Part shown: positions 23,821 through 31,944 of the stretch, in pieces
How positions within the stretch are numbered: position 1 is the first letter of the stretch
How the letters are laid out: each line of letters opens with the position of its first letter
Assembly: GCF_001274935.1 (NCBI RefSeq)
Contig: NZ_LILC01000023.1
Coordinates: 1-64,000 of the forward strand
Source: Priestia koreensis
GTDB lineage: Bacteria; Bacillota; Bacilli; Bacillales; Bacillaceae_H
Direction: 5' to 3'
Length of the DNA: 64,000 nt
The notes under the pieces: generated by a model
Seen by the model: only the letters and a program-made list of their open reading frames with translations
Told to the model about the DNA's origin: nothing
Database searches by the model: none
Program-made: the position numbers and the translations under genes

Positions 23821-25081
23821 ACACTTTTCGGACAGTGAAAAACTTCCGTAAGATCCACGGGCCTGCGGTAAAGCCGAGAGTCAGCTGCCAGACGCCGATG
23901 GATTGGAGGTTATACTCACGAACAAGCTTCGCTTTTTCACTAATGCTTCGTACATCTTCAAACCATACTTCATGACGCTTTCCGTCTTTATCCGTATAGC
24001 GAAAATACGGAGCCTGCGCTTCTTTTGAATAACGAATTCGCGCTTGGTTATTCATTGCTCGCAGCAATGCATTTTGATTGGAAACCGCAGAGGCTGGTGC
24101 TTCTTGTTCATATGGAAGAGCCCAATCATACCCATATAGAGGCATGCCGATAATCAGTTTTTTACGCTCTACCCGATCAATCGCAAATTCAATGGTTTTT
24201 CGAACTTCCTCAATGGGGGCAACAGCTCCTGGTTCACTTCCCCCGTAGTGCCAGTCATAGGCCATAATGAACATATAGTTGACTACATCTCCAATTCCAC
24301 CGTAGTCATAGCCTTGAAGCCACGGGATATCTTCGCTCGTTTTAGCCGGAACCGCAATCGTCATAACGTACTTAGAGGCATTTAGTTTTTTGCGGACTTG
24401 TTCTAAAAAACCGGTGAAGAGATCGCGGTCTTCGCCTCTTACCTGTTCAAAATCAATGTTGACTCCTCCGTATCCACGACTATTCACAAGGGTGAAAATA
24501 TTATTAACCAAGTTCGTTCGGGCGACCGGATTATTTAATACTTCATGAGCTAAATCTCCGCTAAATCCGCTGTCATTTAAATTTGTAACCGTAACAAGTG
24601 GAACGACGCGATTTTTCCAAGACGTTTCAATGGCCACTCGGTCATTGAGCTGATTAACAATATCACCATTCGGAGCAAAGTGATATTCAAACATGGCAAT
24701 TGCTGATGAATATGGCGCAAAATCAGCAATAAGCGTTCGATCGGCTTCTTCATTTCGAATGCCATAATAAGACATCGTGGCAGCTAAGTAGTTGGAAATG
24801 CTGGGAATCTTGATTTTCGTTCCGACATAGAGGAGTGATGGATTAATCGATGGATTTGCCTTTTGGAGCTGTTTTTTTGATACGTACGTGCTACGAACGA
24901 TTCCACTCCACGTATCTCCAGGCTGGACTGTATATGTATAAAGGGGTATTAAAAGCGCCTGACCTGGCACAATATTAATCGTTGTTAGACCGTTAACCAT
25001 TCGAATTTGATCCATTGGACAACTAAATTTCGCACTAATCGCAAAGAGCGTATCACCAGACCGAACTTTATATACAAACAT
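23819..25081 (-). CDS. LysM-LysM-GH18 spore-type glycoside hydrolase
   Basis: The ATG at 25081 (MFVYKVRSGDT) has GGAGGG upstream; the longer reading is not supported. The 420-residue protein has two LysM repeats (about 2-45 and 48-95: VYKVRSGDTLFAISAKF, YTVQPGDTWSGIV), then a GH18 barrel (about 105-410). Its active-site strand reads GGVNIDFEQVR, with Glu as the presumed proton donor, followed by YNYMFIMAYDWHYGG-like and GMPLYGYDW strands. It lacks a signal peptide, as do the spore cortex enzymes SleL/YaaH and YdhD, which it resembles. It probably acts in spores on cortex peptidoglycan or coat. Confidence 0.9.
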   Translation of the reverse strand: MFVYKVRSGDTLFAISAKFSCPMDQIRMVNGLTTINIVPGQALLIPLYTYTVQPGDTWSGIVRSTYVSKKQLQKANPSINPSLLYVGTKIKIPSISNYLAATMSYYGIRNEEADRTLIADFAPYSSAIAMFEYHFAPNGDIVNQLNDRVAIETSWKNRVVPLVTVTNLNDSGFSGDLAHEVLNNPVARTNLVNNIFTLVNSRGYGGVNIDFEQVRGEDRDLFTGFLEQVRKKLNASKYVMTIAVPAKTSEDIPWLQGYDYGGIGDVVNYMFIMAYDWHYGGSEPGAVAPIEEVRKTIEFAIDRVERKKLIIGMPLYGYDWALPYEQEAPASAVSNQNALLRAMNNQARIRYSKEAQAPYFRYTDKDGKRHEVWFEDVRSISEKAKLVREYNLQSIGVWQLTLGFTAGPWILRKFFTVRKV

Positions 25082-25259
25082 TGAGGGTCCCTCCAGTGCT
25101 TCATGATGATCATTCACTATATATATGAAGAAACCATTGGGATATGACGGTCATAAAGGGGCACGATTGCATATAGAAGAATAGATGCAAATTCCTTTGT
25201 ATGGTGCGATTCACCTCACAAGTAAACGTTCAGTAACAGTGCTATTATCTGTTTGACAT

Positions 25260-25294
25260 AAAAAAGCTTAGTGACATTTACTCACTAAGCTTTT
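25260..25294 (-). terminator. Terminator overlapping the end of the lipoprotein gene
   Basis: AAAAAGCTTAGTGA and TCACTAAGCTTTT form a 12-bp stem, with the last codons of the gene in one arm and a T run on the minus strand. Confidence 0.8.
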
Positions 25295-25664
25295 CACCTA
25301 TAATAAGTTGATATAACTCGTTAGAATCCTTTTTTGAAAGAACGGTATTTTGGTTCAAGCTATCGATTCTTACTTTTAAAGCATTGTCTGACATAACCCA
25401 AAGCCCATAGTAATCATTCATTTTAATTTTTGGATAGGTGCTCTTGTCACTAGCACTTATCCATTCCGCTTTTTTGAAAAAAGCTAAGACCTTTTTGATT
25501 TCCTTTTTATCCGTTATTTCATTAATCTGTTCATATTGCCCTTCTGTTTTGGTAAGCTGTTCAATCACTAGCTTTTCTTCTGATTTTATTGTAGGTTGAT
25601 TGTTGCATCCACTCATTAAGAAAACAGCGAAAAATGTGATAAACAAAACGCTAACTTTTTTCAC
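25278..25664 (-). CDS. Small lipoprotein
   Basis: I chose the GTG at 25664 (VKKVSVLFITFF) with GAGGGATG upstream. The 128-residue product carries a lipobox (FLMSGC, Cys near residue 20). The mature part has a charged helical half (SEEKLVIEQLTKTEGQYEQI) and a beta-rich half (NDYYGLWVMSDNALKVRID). This resembles a family of small Bacillus lipoproteins of unknown role. It is monocistronic. Confidence 0.75.
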   Translation of the reverse strand: MKKVSVLFITFFAVFLMSGCNNQPTIKSEEKLVIEQLTKTEGQYEQINEITDKKEIKKVLAFFKKAEWISASDKSTYPKIKMNDYYGLWVMSDNALKVRIDSLNQNTVLSKKDSNELYQLIIGEKLSE

Positions 25665-25771
25665 AGCGCATCCCTCTTTCACCATCTATTTCTACTATAG
25701 ACGATTAATTATGTGATAACGTTACAAACGTAAAAAAGGGTGTATCAATACAATAGCATTAGTGCCATTAC

Positions 25772-27055
25772 TCATTTTACCGCAAGAGAATTTAATAACG
25801 ACAGGGCCGCTATCATATCAACGTCTTCTGTCAGAAATTCTTTTGTCCATGGAATGTAGTGATCAGGTTGAACCCCTTTTCCGTGAAGAGGATGTGAAAC
25901 GAGCGGTCTTCCTGACTTTGCTATCGAATACCCTAATTCAAACGTATCGTTCCAGGTCACTCCCATGACACTATGGTACTCGTTTACTCCAGCTGTTGCT
26001 CTTCCCATTGTCGTTACTTTGGAAGATGAGTGACAGATCAGCGCAAATTCTTCTGCTGCACTTGCCGTATATGAGTCTACTAAAATAATAACTCTTTCGA
26101 TATACTCTTTTTCTAAAGGTTTGTATGAGCTTGCATAGCTGTGTGTGAATTGTTCTAAATCAAAACCGATAAATCCGTTCCCTCTATTTTCTTTAAAAAC
26201 CTCTAAAAAGTAGGCGAAGATATTGCCGGTATCTTCATTTATGTCATTTGGATGAATTTCATCTACGTTTTTTTTGAATGTCTCATAGTTAAATTCGGTA
26301 CAATTATATAAAGTTTCTGGCATTGCAAACGAGGGACGTTCATTTTTAGGAAAGACATATGGAAGTAGATCAGCCGTTAAACTTGTATTTCCACCGGGAT
26401 TTTGACGAACATCAATAATTAAGTTCTTCATTGACGAGTGATATTGCTCCATTTCCAATAAAATCGGCTCAATGTCAGCTGCTTTTTGTAAGTGATGAAG
26501 CGTTAATAAGTATGTATCATCGTTTAATGCGCGAAGATGATTGGCTTCAAGAGTTATATTTCCGTTATGTATTAAATGTTGTTTCTTTATTTCACCGTTA
26601 TTGTTTTTATAGAGAATATTTTGACTGCCTTTCGCATAGATACTCCAATTTTCACGTTCAGGAATGGCTTCAGAACTTCGAAGGTACTTTTTTCGGGTTG
26701 CCCGTATTTTCGAAACAGATAACCCATCGATTTCTAAAAGTTCGTCCCCCTCTCTTATTTCCAATCCTTCTAATGCTCGGACAACATACACGTTTTCTTG
26801 ATCAGCTCGAAGTAGTAGCTTTTTACCTGGCTGTATGTTTTTATTCATATTTACGAAGGAGAGATGCTGATCATCTAGTTCAAGTAAGAAGTCATTTACA
26901 AAATCAACAAAAAATTGATCTGTCATTTTTGCCGTATCTATGTTTTGTAGCGTTTCTATATAAAAATCCACTATAGTGTGATTGACCCTTTCATACCCTG
27001 CATAGTGCTTTTTTATAATCTCAGTAATTTCGTCGAAAATCCTAATATAGTCCAT
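25772..27055 (-). CDS. S41-family peptidase (C-terminal-processing protease type)
   Basis: The ATG at 27055 follows GAGGGGGAG. The 427-residue protein has a helical N-terminus, a PDZ-like segment (EIREGDELLEIDGLSVSKI, about 103-121) and the S41 core. LIIDVRQNPGGNTSL (about 211-225) is the conserved D-x-R-x-N-x-G-G motif, and VDSYTASAAEEFALIC (about 324-339) holds the nucleophile Ser in TASAAEE. It has no signal peptide, unlike CtpA/B, so it is predicted to be cytosolic or released. Substrates are unknown. It is monocistronic. Confidence 0.87.
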   Translation of the reverse strand: MDYIRIFDEITEIIKKHYAGYERVNHTIVDFYIETLQNIDTAKMTDQFFVDFVNDFLLELDDQHLSFVNMNKNIQPGKKLLLRADQENVYVVRALEGLEIREGDELLEIDGLSVSKIRATRKKYLRSSEAIPERENWSIYAKGSQNILYKNNNGEIKKQHLIHNGNITLEANHLRALNDDTYLLTLHHLQKAADIEPILLEMEQYHSSMKNLIIDVRQNPGGNTSLTADLLPYVFPKNERPSFAMPETLYNCTEFNYETFKKNVDEIHPNDINEDTGNIFAYFLEVFKENRGNGFIGFDLEQFTHSYASSYKPLEKEYIERVIILVDSYTASAAEEFALICHSSSKVTTMGRATAGVNEYHSVMGVTWNDTFELGYSIAKSGRPLVSHPLHGKGVQPDHYIPWTKEFLTEDVDMIAALSLLNSLAVK

Positions 27056-27093
27056 AACAAACTCCCCCTCTTTTTTCATTTTGTTTTATTTTT

Positions 27094-27303
27094 TATGGAG
27101 TCTCATTCTTTGTCACGAAACGACTTATCCTTCTGAAATATGCAGCTCCTACCATAGCTACCAGCAGTACCAATAACAGAAGCTTAATGAACTCAAGTGT
27201 AGCGCTCCCTCCTTCATTCTTCACACCATCCGTCAAAACGAACATGTTCAACATGCCATGAAGCAGTGCAGCAGGGATAACTGATCGACCGTATGCTCGT
27301 ACA
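27094..27303 (-). pseudogene. C-terminal remnant of a CPBP intramembrane protease gene
   Basis: A minus-strand frame with no start codon, closed upstream by a TAG, encodes VRAYGRSVIPAALLHGMLNM... and then a hydrophobic helix (KLLLLVLLVAMVGAAYF) and a basic tail ending in TAA. The IPAALLHGMLN word, with its His and Asn, is the third conserved motif of CPBP (Abi/CAAX) proteases. Everything upstream of that motif is missing, so this is a 5'-truncated relic about 70 codons long. Confidence 0.6.
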
Positions 27304-27424
27304 TACTAATGTTTTCATTATATCAATATGGAAAAATAAAACAATTGAAATTAGGCGTTTGTCACCTTTACGTGCGACATGAATATCATACAACATCAAT
27401 TGTGCCTAGAAAGGTGAGGAAATC

Positions 27425-28063
27425 ATGACAAATCCTTATACTACGTTTACAGGAAAAGACGTACAGTATTTTTCAGATGTGAATAAAAATCGGTTAAATA
27501 CACGAAATTCCAGTAACTTTATTAATCGACTAGGACGTGATGTGCTCAATACGCTTGGGAATACGTCACTACTGGATATTTATTTGAGCAAGGGAAAAGT
27601 AGTAGAACCGCATTACCACAAAAATGCTTCCGAGCTCGTTTACTGCATTTCAGGAGCAGCGGTCGTGTCTTTAATTAATCCGTATACGAATCAAGTGAGC
27701 GATATCCCCCTCATTCCTGGCCAAGTAGCGAATATTCCACAAGGATTTTGGCACTGGGAAATTGCATCAGAAGATGATACGCATCTTTTAGCCATTTTTG
27801 ACACCCCGTATCCAGAATACGTATTTGGGTCGGATATTCTGAATAAAACTCCTATTGAAGTTTTAGCACATACGTATTGCCTAGACCCCGATCAGCTGCG
27901 AAAAGCGCTCGCTCCATTGAAAAATCAAACGACGGTGATTGGCCCTACGGATGAATGCGGAACCAAACCTAAGAAAAAACCTTATTATCTGGATTCACGT
28001 ACAGCCCCTTACCCGTACGCTCCGTATTATCCATATCAGCCCTCCTATCCATATAGCTACTAA
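27425..28063 (+). CDS. Cupin-domain protein with Tyr/Pro-rich tail
   Basis: This 212-residue protein follows AAGGTGAGG. The cupin core (about 45-135) contains the metal motif PHYHKNASELVYCISG (His, His, Glu) and the second motif PQGFWHWEIA. The last 30 residues are Tyr/Pro/Ala-rich (PYPYAPYYPYQPSYPYSY). Tyr-rich tails of this kind are typical of spore-coat or surface proteins that become cross-linked, so a coat-associated role is plausible. The enzymatic activity is not predictable. It is monocistronic with its own terminator. Confidence 0.78.
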   Translation: MTNPYTTFTGKDVQYFSDVNKNRLNTRNSSNFINRLGRDVLNTLGNTSLLDIYLSKGKVVEPHYHKNASELVYCISGAAVVSLINPYTNQVSDIPLIPGQVANIPQGFWHWEIASEDDTHLLAIFDTPYPEYVFGSDILNKTPIEVLAHTYCLDPDQLRKALAPLKNQTTVIGPTDECGTKPKKKPYYLDSRTAPYPYAPYYPYQPSYPYSY

Positions 28064-28066
28064 AAG

Positions 28067-28102
28067 AAAGTCCCCTTAAGATTAGATCTTAGGGGACTTT
28101 TA
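28067..28102. terminator. Bidirectional intrinsic terminator
   Basis: AAAGTCCCCTTAAGAT and ATCTTAGGGGACTTTT pair around a 3-nt loop after the cupin gene. Confidence 0.85.
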
Positions 28103-28160
28103 TCTTGGGATTTCGCAAATAAATAAGCTACGCCGTTTCTCTCCACCAGAGAACGTATAA

Positions 28161-28766
28161 TCAATAGCTCAGCTCATAAACTAAAAATCGTTCATACTCA
28201 TTTCGCTCGTAGGCGCCTGGCAATTGAATTTCTTTTGTCAGGTGAAACGCGGCGTGGTTATTTAAAAAATAAACATAGTCATCAGATGGATAATAGAAAA
28301 TAAGCGTAATGGGTCGCGGTGCCTTTTCAATCGATGACAGGATATTATTGATGACGCGCATAAAGATTTGAATGGAAAACGGATTAAAAAAATAAAAACA
28401 GTTGTGCTGTTCTTGAATTTCGTATTCTTCCGCTAAGCATTTTTTGAACTGAATTTCGTTGCGATGGTGATACTTTTTTTTATACTGATGAAGATTTTGG
28501 ACAGCATCTTCATAGTATTCGTCACTCATTTCAATGCCCGTCACAAATGCTCGGTGATAATGGTATAAATAAAAGCCAAGCCGTCCCTTCCCACATCCAA
28601 AATCAATCACATGATCGGACTCGGTAAAAGAAAGCTCCTTGCATAGTTTTTCAAGACCGCGATACGGCGTTGCTTCATAGCGGTGATAGTGAAGAGATTC
28701 ATGAAACCCCTGTTGTTCTTTCGTTGTTTTAATATTTAATAATTCATCATAAAATTGGTCGTTCAT
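28161..28766 (-). CDS. Class I SAM-dependent methyltransferase
   Basis: This 201-residue protein has the SAM-binding motif I HVIDFGCGKGRLGFYL (about 52-67). The acidic loop after strand 2 (VTGIEMSDEYYEDAVQN, about 75-91) binds the ribose. The N-terminal EATPYRGLEKLC segment is shared with a Bacillus methyltransferase family of unknown substrate. The start ATG follows GAGGAG. It is monocistronic. Confidence 0.87.
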   Translation of the reverse strand: MNDQFYDELLNIKTTKEQQGFHESLHYHRYEATPYRGLEKLCKELSFTESDHVIDFGCGKGRLGFYLYHYHRAFVTGIEMSDEYYEDAVQNLHQYKKKYHHRNEIQFKKCLAEEYEIQEQHNCFYFFNPFSIQIFMRVINNILSSIEKAPRPITLIFYYPSDDYVYFLNNHAAFHLTKEIQLPGAYERNEYERFLVYELSY

Positions 28767-28820
28767 CCTCGGCTCCTCGCTTGTATAAAATGATCAGTTA
28801 ATTGCTAGAATATAAAAGGT

Positions 28821-29192
28821 TTATGGTGTAACAGCTTTTTTCAGTAACAGATCTTTATAAGAGGCAATTTTATGGTCCAGCATTTCTTCTGTCACAAGCA
28901 GTGTCTCAATCTGTTGTTTAATGGATATACGATGTTCTTCTAAAAGCTGTAGACGTGAAGATGCCGTGTGCTCACCTTCTAAAAAAAGCTGCGCATACGC
29001 TCGAATTTTAGCAATGGGCATTTGTGTTTGTTTGAGCTTCATCACAAACTTTAGCCACGTTAGATGATCTTCTGTATATAAGCGCTCACCGTGCTCATTG
29101 CGATTCGGTGAAATAATGCGTTCCTTTTCGTAATAACGCAAAGTGTGCGCGCTAATGTTTAAGTGCTGTGCAACTTGGCTAATAGTGTACAT
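28821..29192 (-). CDS. MerR-family transcriptional regulator
   Basis: I chose the ATG at 29192 (MYTISQVAQHLN) because GGGAGGG precedes it. The 123-residue product has the MerR winged helix (TISQVAQHLNISAHTLRYYEKERIISPNR, about 2-30), a LYTEDHLTWLKFVMKL recognition region and a C-terminal coiled coil (about 78-115). No Cys cluster for metal binding is seen, so it probably senses an organic ligand or electrophile. It is transcribed away from the SDR gene at 29312, whose promoter has the 19-bp spacer that MerR proteins activate. Confidence 0.92.
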   Translation of the reverse strand: MYTISQVAQHLNISAHTLRYYEKERIISPNRNEHGERLYTEDHLTWLKFVMKLKQTQMPIAKIRAYAQLFLEGEHTASSRLQLLEEHRISIKQQIETLLVTEEMLDHKIASYKDLLLKKAVTP

Positions 29193-29236
29193 AGATACCC
29201 TCCCGTATCTGACTAAAGTGATTGAATAAATAATTG

Positions 29237-29267
29237 TTGCCTTAGAGTAAACTCTAACGATTATACT
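29237..29267 (+). promoter_or_regulatory. MerR-type promoter with 19-bp spacer and palindromic operator
   Basis: TTGCCT (-35) and TATACT (-10) are separated by exactly 19 bp. The spacer holds most of a perfect inverted repeat TTAGAGT-AA-ACTCTAA (29242-29257). Overlong spacers with an operator between the boxes are the hallmark of MerR-activated promoters. It reads toward the SDR gene at 29312. Confidence 0.8.
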
Positions 29268-29311
29268 CACACTATAGCTTATTTACTATTACATTTCTAG
29301 GAGGAATTACA

Positions 29312-30067
29312 ATGAAATACACAGTGATTACAGGTGCAAGTTCAGGAATTGGATACGAAGCAGCTCTTGCTTTTGCAAAGCGTGGGAAAAACTTAGTAGT
29401 AATTGCGCGTCGTGAGGACAAGCTGCAAGAATTAAAAGAAGCGGTTCAAAACGTGAAAAGCGATGTAGAAGTGATCGTTCATACGGCAGATTTAGCAACG
29501 CCTGAAAATGCTCACAAACTTTATGAAGACATGAAAAAATATGATATTGAAACATGGGTAAACAATGCAGGGTTCGGAAACTTTGCATCTGTTGGCGAGC
29601 AGGACTTAGGTAAAATTGGAAAAATGCTTCACCTTAATATTGAAGCTCTTACGATTTTATCTTCTCTTTACGTACGTGACTATGCAAACACAGAAGGAAC
29701 ACAATTAATGAACATCTCATCTGTCGGTGGATACAACATCGTTCCAGAAGCAGTCACATACTGCGCAACAAAATTTTATGTAAGTGCCTTTACTGAAGGT
29801 GTTGCGCAAGAATTAAAAGGAAAAAATGCAAAAATGCAGGCAAAAGTGTTAGCGCCAGCTGCAACAGAAACAGAGTTTGCTGATCGTGCACGTGGATCAG
29901 AAGGATTTGATTACGAAGGCAATCTTCCAAAATACCATACAGCAAAAGAAATGGCTTCTTTCCTTCTTGATTTATATGATGGAGATAAAGTCGTTGGAAT
30001 CGTGAATGCCGAAACATATGATTTCGAATTACGCGATCCAATCTTCAACTACGCAGGTAATCGTTAA
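29312..30067 (+). CDS. Short-chain dehydrogenase/reductase
   Basis: This 251-residue Rossmann-fold enzyme shows the cofactor motif TGASSGIG (about 6-13), NNAGFGNF (about 84-91), the catalytic Ser in NISSVGGY and the YCATK Tyr/Lys pair. The RREDK after strand 2 (positions about 33-37) favours NADP(H). SDRs of this type (DltE-like) oxidise or reduce small carbonyls and alcohols. Control by the divergent MerR regulator suggests induction by a toxic carbonyl or electrophile. Confidence 0.92.
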   Translation: MKYTVITGASSGIGYEAALAFAKRGKNLVVIARREDKLQELKEAVQNVKSDVEVIVHTADLATPENAHKLYEDMKKYDIETWVNNAGFGNFASVGEQDLGKIGKMLHLNIEALTILSSLYVRDYANTEGTQLMNISSVGGYNIVPEAVTYCATKFYVSAFTEGVAQELKGKNAKMQAKVLAPAATETEFADRARGSEGFDYEGNLPKYHTAKEMASFLLDLYDGDKVVGIVNAETYDFELRDPIFNYAGNR

Positions 30068-30084
30068 TAGGTCAACTCATTACA

Positions 30085-30119
30085 AAACAGCTCACGCCAA
30101 TCGACGTGAGCTGTTTTTA
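30085..30119. terminator. Bidirectional intrinsic terminator
   Basis: AAACAGCTCACG and CGTGAGCTGTTTTT pair after the SDR gene and also serve the convergent azoreductase gene. Confidence 0.85.
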
Positions 30120-30120
30120 A

Positions 30121-30756
30121 TTAGAAGTTTTTTGCTTTTTCTTGAGCCTTTTTAATCGCATCTTGCTTAATTTGTTCGGCACGATCTGGGAACTGATTGT
30201 GCCCCTCGATGAAGATTCCGTCAAAAGATGGGATTCCTAAAAACTGTGCAATTGTGGAAAGGTATCGGTGTCCCATTTCCATTTCTGCTGCTGGGCCTTC
30301 TGAATAAATGCCGCCGCGTGCTTGAATGTGCAGCGCTTTTTTATCGGTTAGCAATCCAACTGGGCCTTGTTCTGTGTATTTAAATGTTTTCCCTGCCACA
30401 CAGATTGAATCAATGTATGCCTTCATAACCGGTGGAAACGAGAAGTTCCACATTGGCGTCACGAATACGTACTTATCAGCTCCGACGAATTGCTCCGCAA
30501 GCTCGGCTAAACGGCCGACCTTTTGTTGCTCATGATCGGATAAGTCGGTAAATTGACTGCCCGTTTGCAGTTTCCCCCAACCGCTGAACACATCGTTATC
30601 AATATGTGGGATATGCTCTTTATATAAATCCACGTGAACAATCTCATCTCCTGAATGAGCCTGCTTGTATGACTTAATAAACTCTTCCCCAACCGCGATA
30701 CTATATGAAGATGCCGCATCATGAGGATGCGCCGTAATATACAATAATTTTCCCAT
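30121..30756 (-). CDS. azoR: FMN-dependent NADH azoreductase / quinone reductase
   Basis: The ATG at 30756 ([13 protein letters not shown]) follows GGAGGGG. The 211-residue flavodoxin-like protein has the FMN-phosphate loop with DAASSYS (about 13-19), the isoalloxazine-binding [17 protein letters not shown] (about 98-114) and [12 protein letters not shown] (about 144-155). Members reduce azo dyes and quinones by two electrons and are induced by electrophile stress in Bacillus (AzoR1/AzoR2). It is monocistronic. Confidence 0.93.
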   Translation of the reverse strand: MGKLLYITAHPHDAASSYSIAVGEEFIKSYKQAHSGDEIVHVDLYKEHIPHIDNDVFSGWGKLQTGSQFTDLSDHEQQKVGRLAELAEQFVGADKYVFVTPMWNFSFPPVMKAYIDSICVAGKTFKYTEQGPVGLLTDKKALHIQARGGIYSEGPAAEMEMGHRYLSTIAQFLGIPSFDGIFIEGHNQFPDRAEQIKQDAIKKAQEKAKNF

Positions 30757-30881
30757 CGTAACCCCTCCTAGCATCCATTTGCAAGCATATGCATGCCTCA
30801 TTAGTTTGGACTAGGAGCATTGATTTATGCTTTTGGGGAGGAGTTAAAAAGTGGCTTAAATGGAGGTTTCATATGAAGATA

Positions 30882-30919
30882 AAAAAAGCCTCTCCTTTTA
30901 TAATAAGAAGAGGCTTTTC
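30882..30919 (-). terminator. Terminator after the tautomerase gene
   Basis: AAAAGCCTCT and AGAGGCTTTT pair around a 14-nt A/T-rich loop, with a T run on the minus strand, just past the stop at 30925. Confidence 0.7.
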
Positions 30920-30924
30920 CGATT

Positions 30925-31314
30925 TTATAATTTCCCCGTTAAGAACTGAGCTTCACCCATACCAAAGCTCCAGTCGGCATCTGTGTTGGATACAATTGAA
31001 ATCATAATGTCGTTTGGCTCAATTCCGCATGTTTCACCGAGCTTTTCAACCAGTAATTTGTAGAAGTTTTGTTTTTGTTCTTCCGTGCGAGGACGGCTTG
31101 TCACACTGATCACCACAACGTCTTTTGAACGTTCAAAGCCAAGTCCTGTATCTTGAATGATCATTTGGTTTGCTGGGTGCTGAGTGACGATTTGATAGCG
31201 ATCACGCTGGGGTACTTGAAATGCTTCTACCATTGCATCATGTGCCGTGTCTAATAATGTTTTTAGCTGTTCATCAGTTCTACCTTCAATTAAATCAAAA
31301 CGAATTAATGGCAT
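30925..31314 (-). CDS. yrdN: Tautomerase-superfamily protein, YrdN-like
   Basis: I chose the ATG at 31314 ([12 protein letters not shown]), preceded by GGAGG, because it exposes Pro2, the catalytic N-terminal proline after Met removal. The 129-residue chain carries two fused beta-alpha-beta halves (second half near [23 protein letters not shown]). It ends [17 protein letters not shown], as in B. subtilis YrdN. The family includes 4-oxalocrotonate tautomerase-like and dehalogenase-like enzymes. The physiological substrate is unknown. Confidence 0.88.
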   Translation of the reverse strand: MPLIRFDLIEGRTDEQLKTLLDTAHDAMVEAFQVPQRDRYQIVTQHPANQMIIQDTGLGFERSKDVVVISVTSRPRTEEQKQNFYKLLVEKLGETCGIEPNDIMISIVSNTDADWSFGMGEAQFLTGKL

Positions 31315-31489
31315 TTTGTTTACCTCCAAGATGTAATTTTTTATAGTGTGTCCATCTTATCATGAGAAAGCGATAAAATAAAAAATGAAGTGTTTTTATT
31401 CCCGCAGTATAGTAGTTAATGGTCAAAAGAGAAGCTTTTCCATTTTACTACATGTGCACAAGGAATAACTATTGAAATGCCTTTTGTTT

Positions 31490-31795
31490 CTATCTTAAAG
31501 TGATCGTTGTGCAAGGGTAATAAGCCTTCGCTCCAATTCCTCTTTCGCACATGCGTATAACGTAGGCGACCTCGGCCTTCAGTTGCTCAACTGGATTAGC
31601 GTGAATAGAAGCATCGTGGTTTTTATCGTAATGAAAAGTATAGGTTGACTCAGATAGCTTGTACTGCACGATAAAATGGTCCATTTGGCCGTTCCATTTC
31701 ACGTCTGTAATATACACGGGTTTGTATGATCCCGCTGGATAGACTTCTCGATCATGAAAAATCGCTTGAATTTGCGCTTCTATATCTGCTTTCAT
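31490..31795 (-). CDS. Hypothetical protein
   Basis: This 101-residue protein with a strong GAGGAGG site begins MKADIEAQIQAIFHDREVYPAGSYKPVYITDVKWNG. It seems to be a small alpha/beta protein, without membrane segments. Two Cys lie near the C-terminus (RMCERGIGAKAYYPCTT). It lies between the tautomerase and nitroreductase genes in a redox-enzyme neighbourhood, but no family is recognised. Confidence 0.65.
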   Translation of the reverse strand: MKADIEAQIQAIFHDREVYPAGSYKPVYITDVKWNGQMDHFIVQYKLSESTYTFHYDKNHDASIHANPVEQLKAEVAYVIRMCERGIGAKAYYPCTTITLR

Positions 31796-31878
31796 TATTA
31801 TTCCTCCTCAAACAAAATTTGAAATTGATGAAGCATCTTATTTTACTATCCCTGTTCACTTTACTACAATAAAGTAAC

Positions 31879-31910
31879 AATCCCCTTATTAACGATCCGA
31901 ATAAGGGGTT
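31879..31910. repeat. Hairpin upstream of the nitroreductase gene
   Basis: ATCCCCTTATT and AATAAGGGGTT pair around a 10-nt loop, in the 5' region between two divergent genes. It may be a leader structure or attenuator for the gene at 31945, or a terminator for read-through. The basis is only the symmetry. Confidence 0.4.
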
Positions 31911-31944
31911 AAAAATCAAAAACATTTACAAAGGTGGTTTACAT

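Noticed and set aside
27214-27399. Minus-strand 61-codon frame upstream of the cupin gene
   Set aside because: It is an out-of-frame reading of the CPBP protease remnant and carries no motif.
30869-31007. Plus-strand short frame with GGAGG before ATG (MKIKKASPFIIRRG...)
   Set aside because: It consists of the tautomerase terminator hairpin and the antisense of that gene's 3' end; the GGAGG is likely coincidental.
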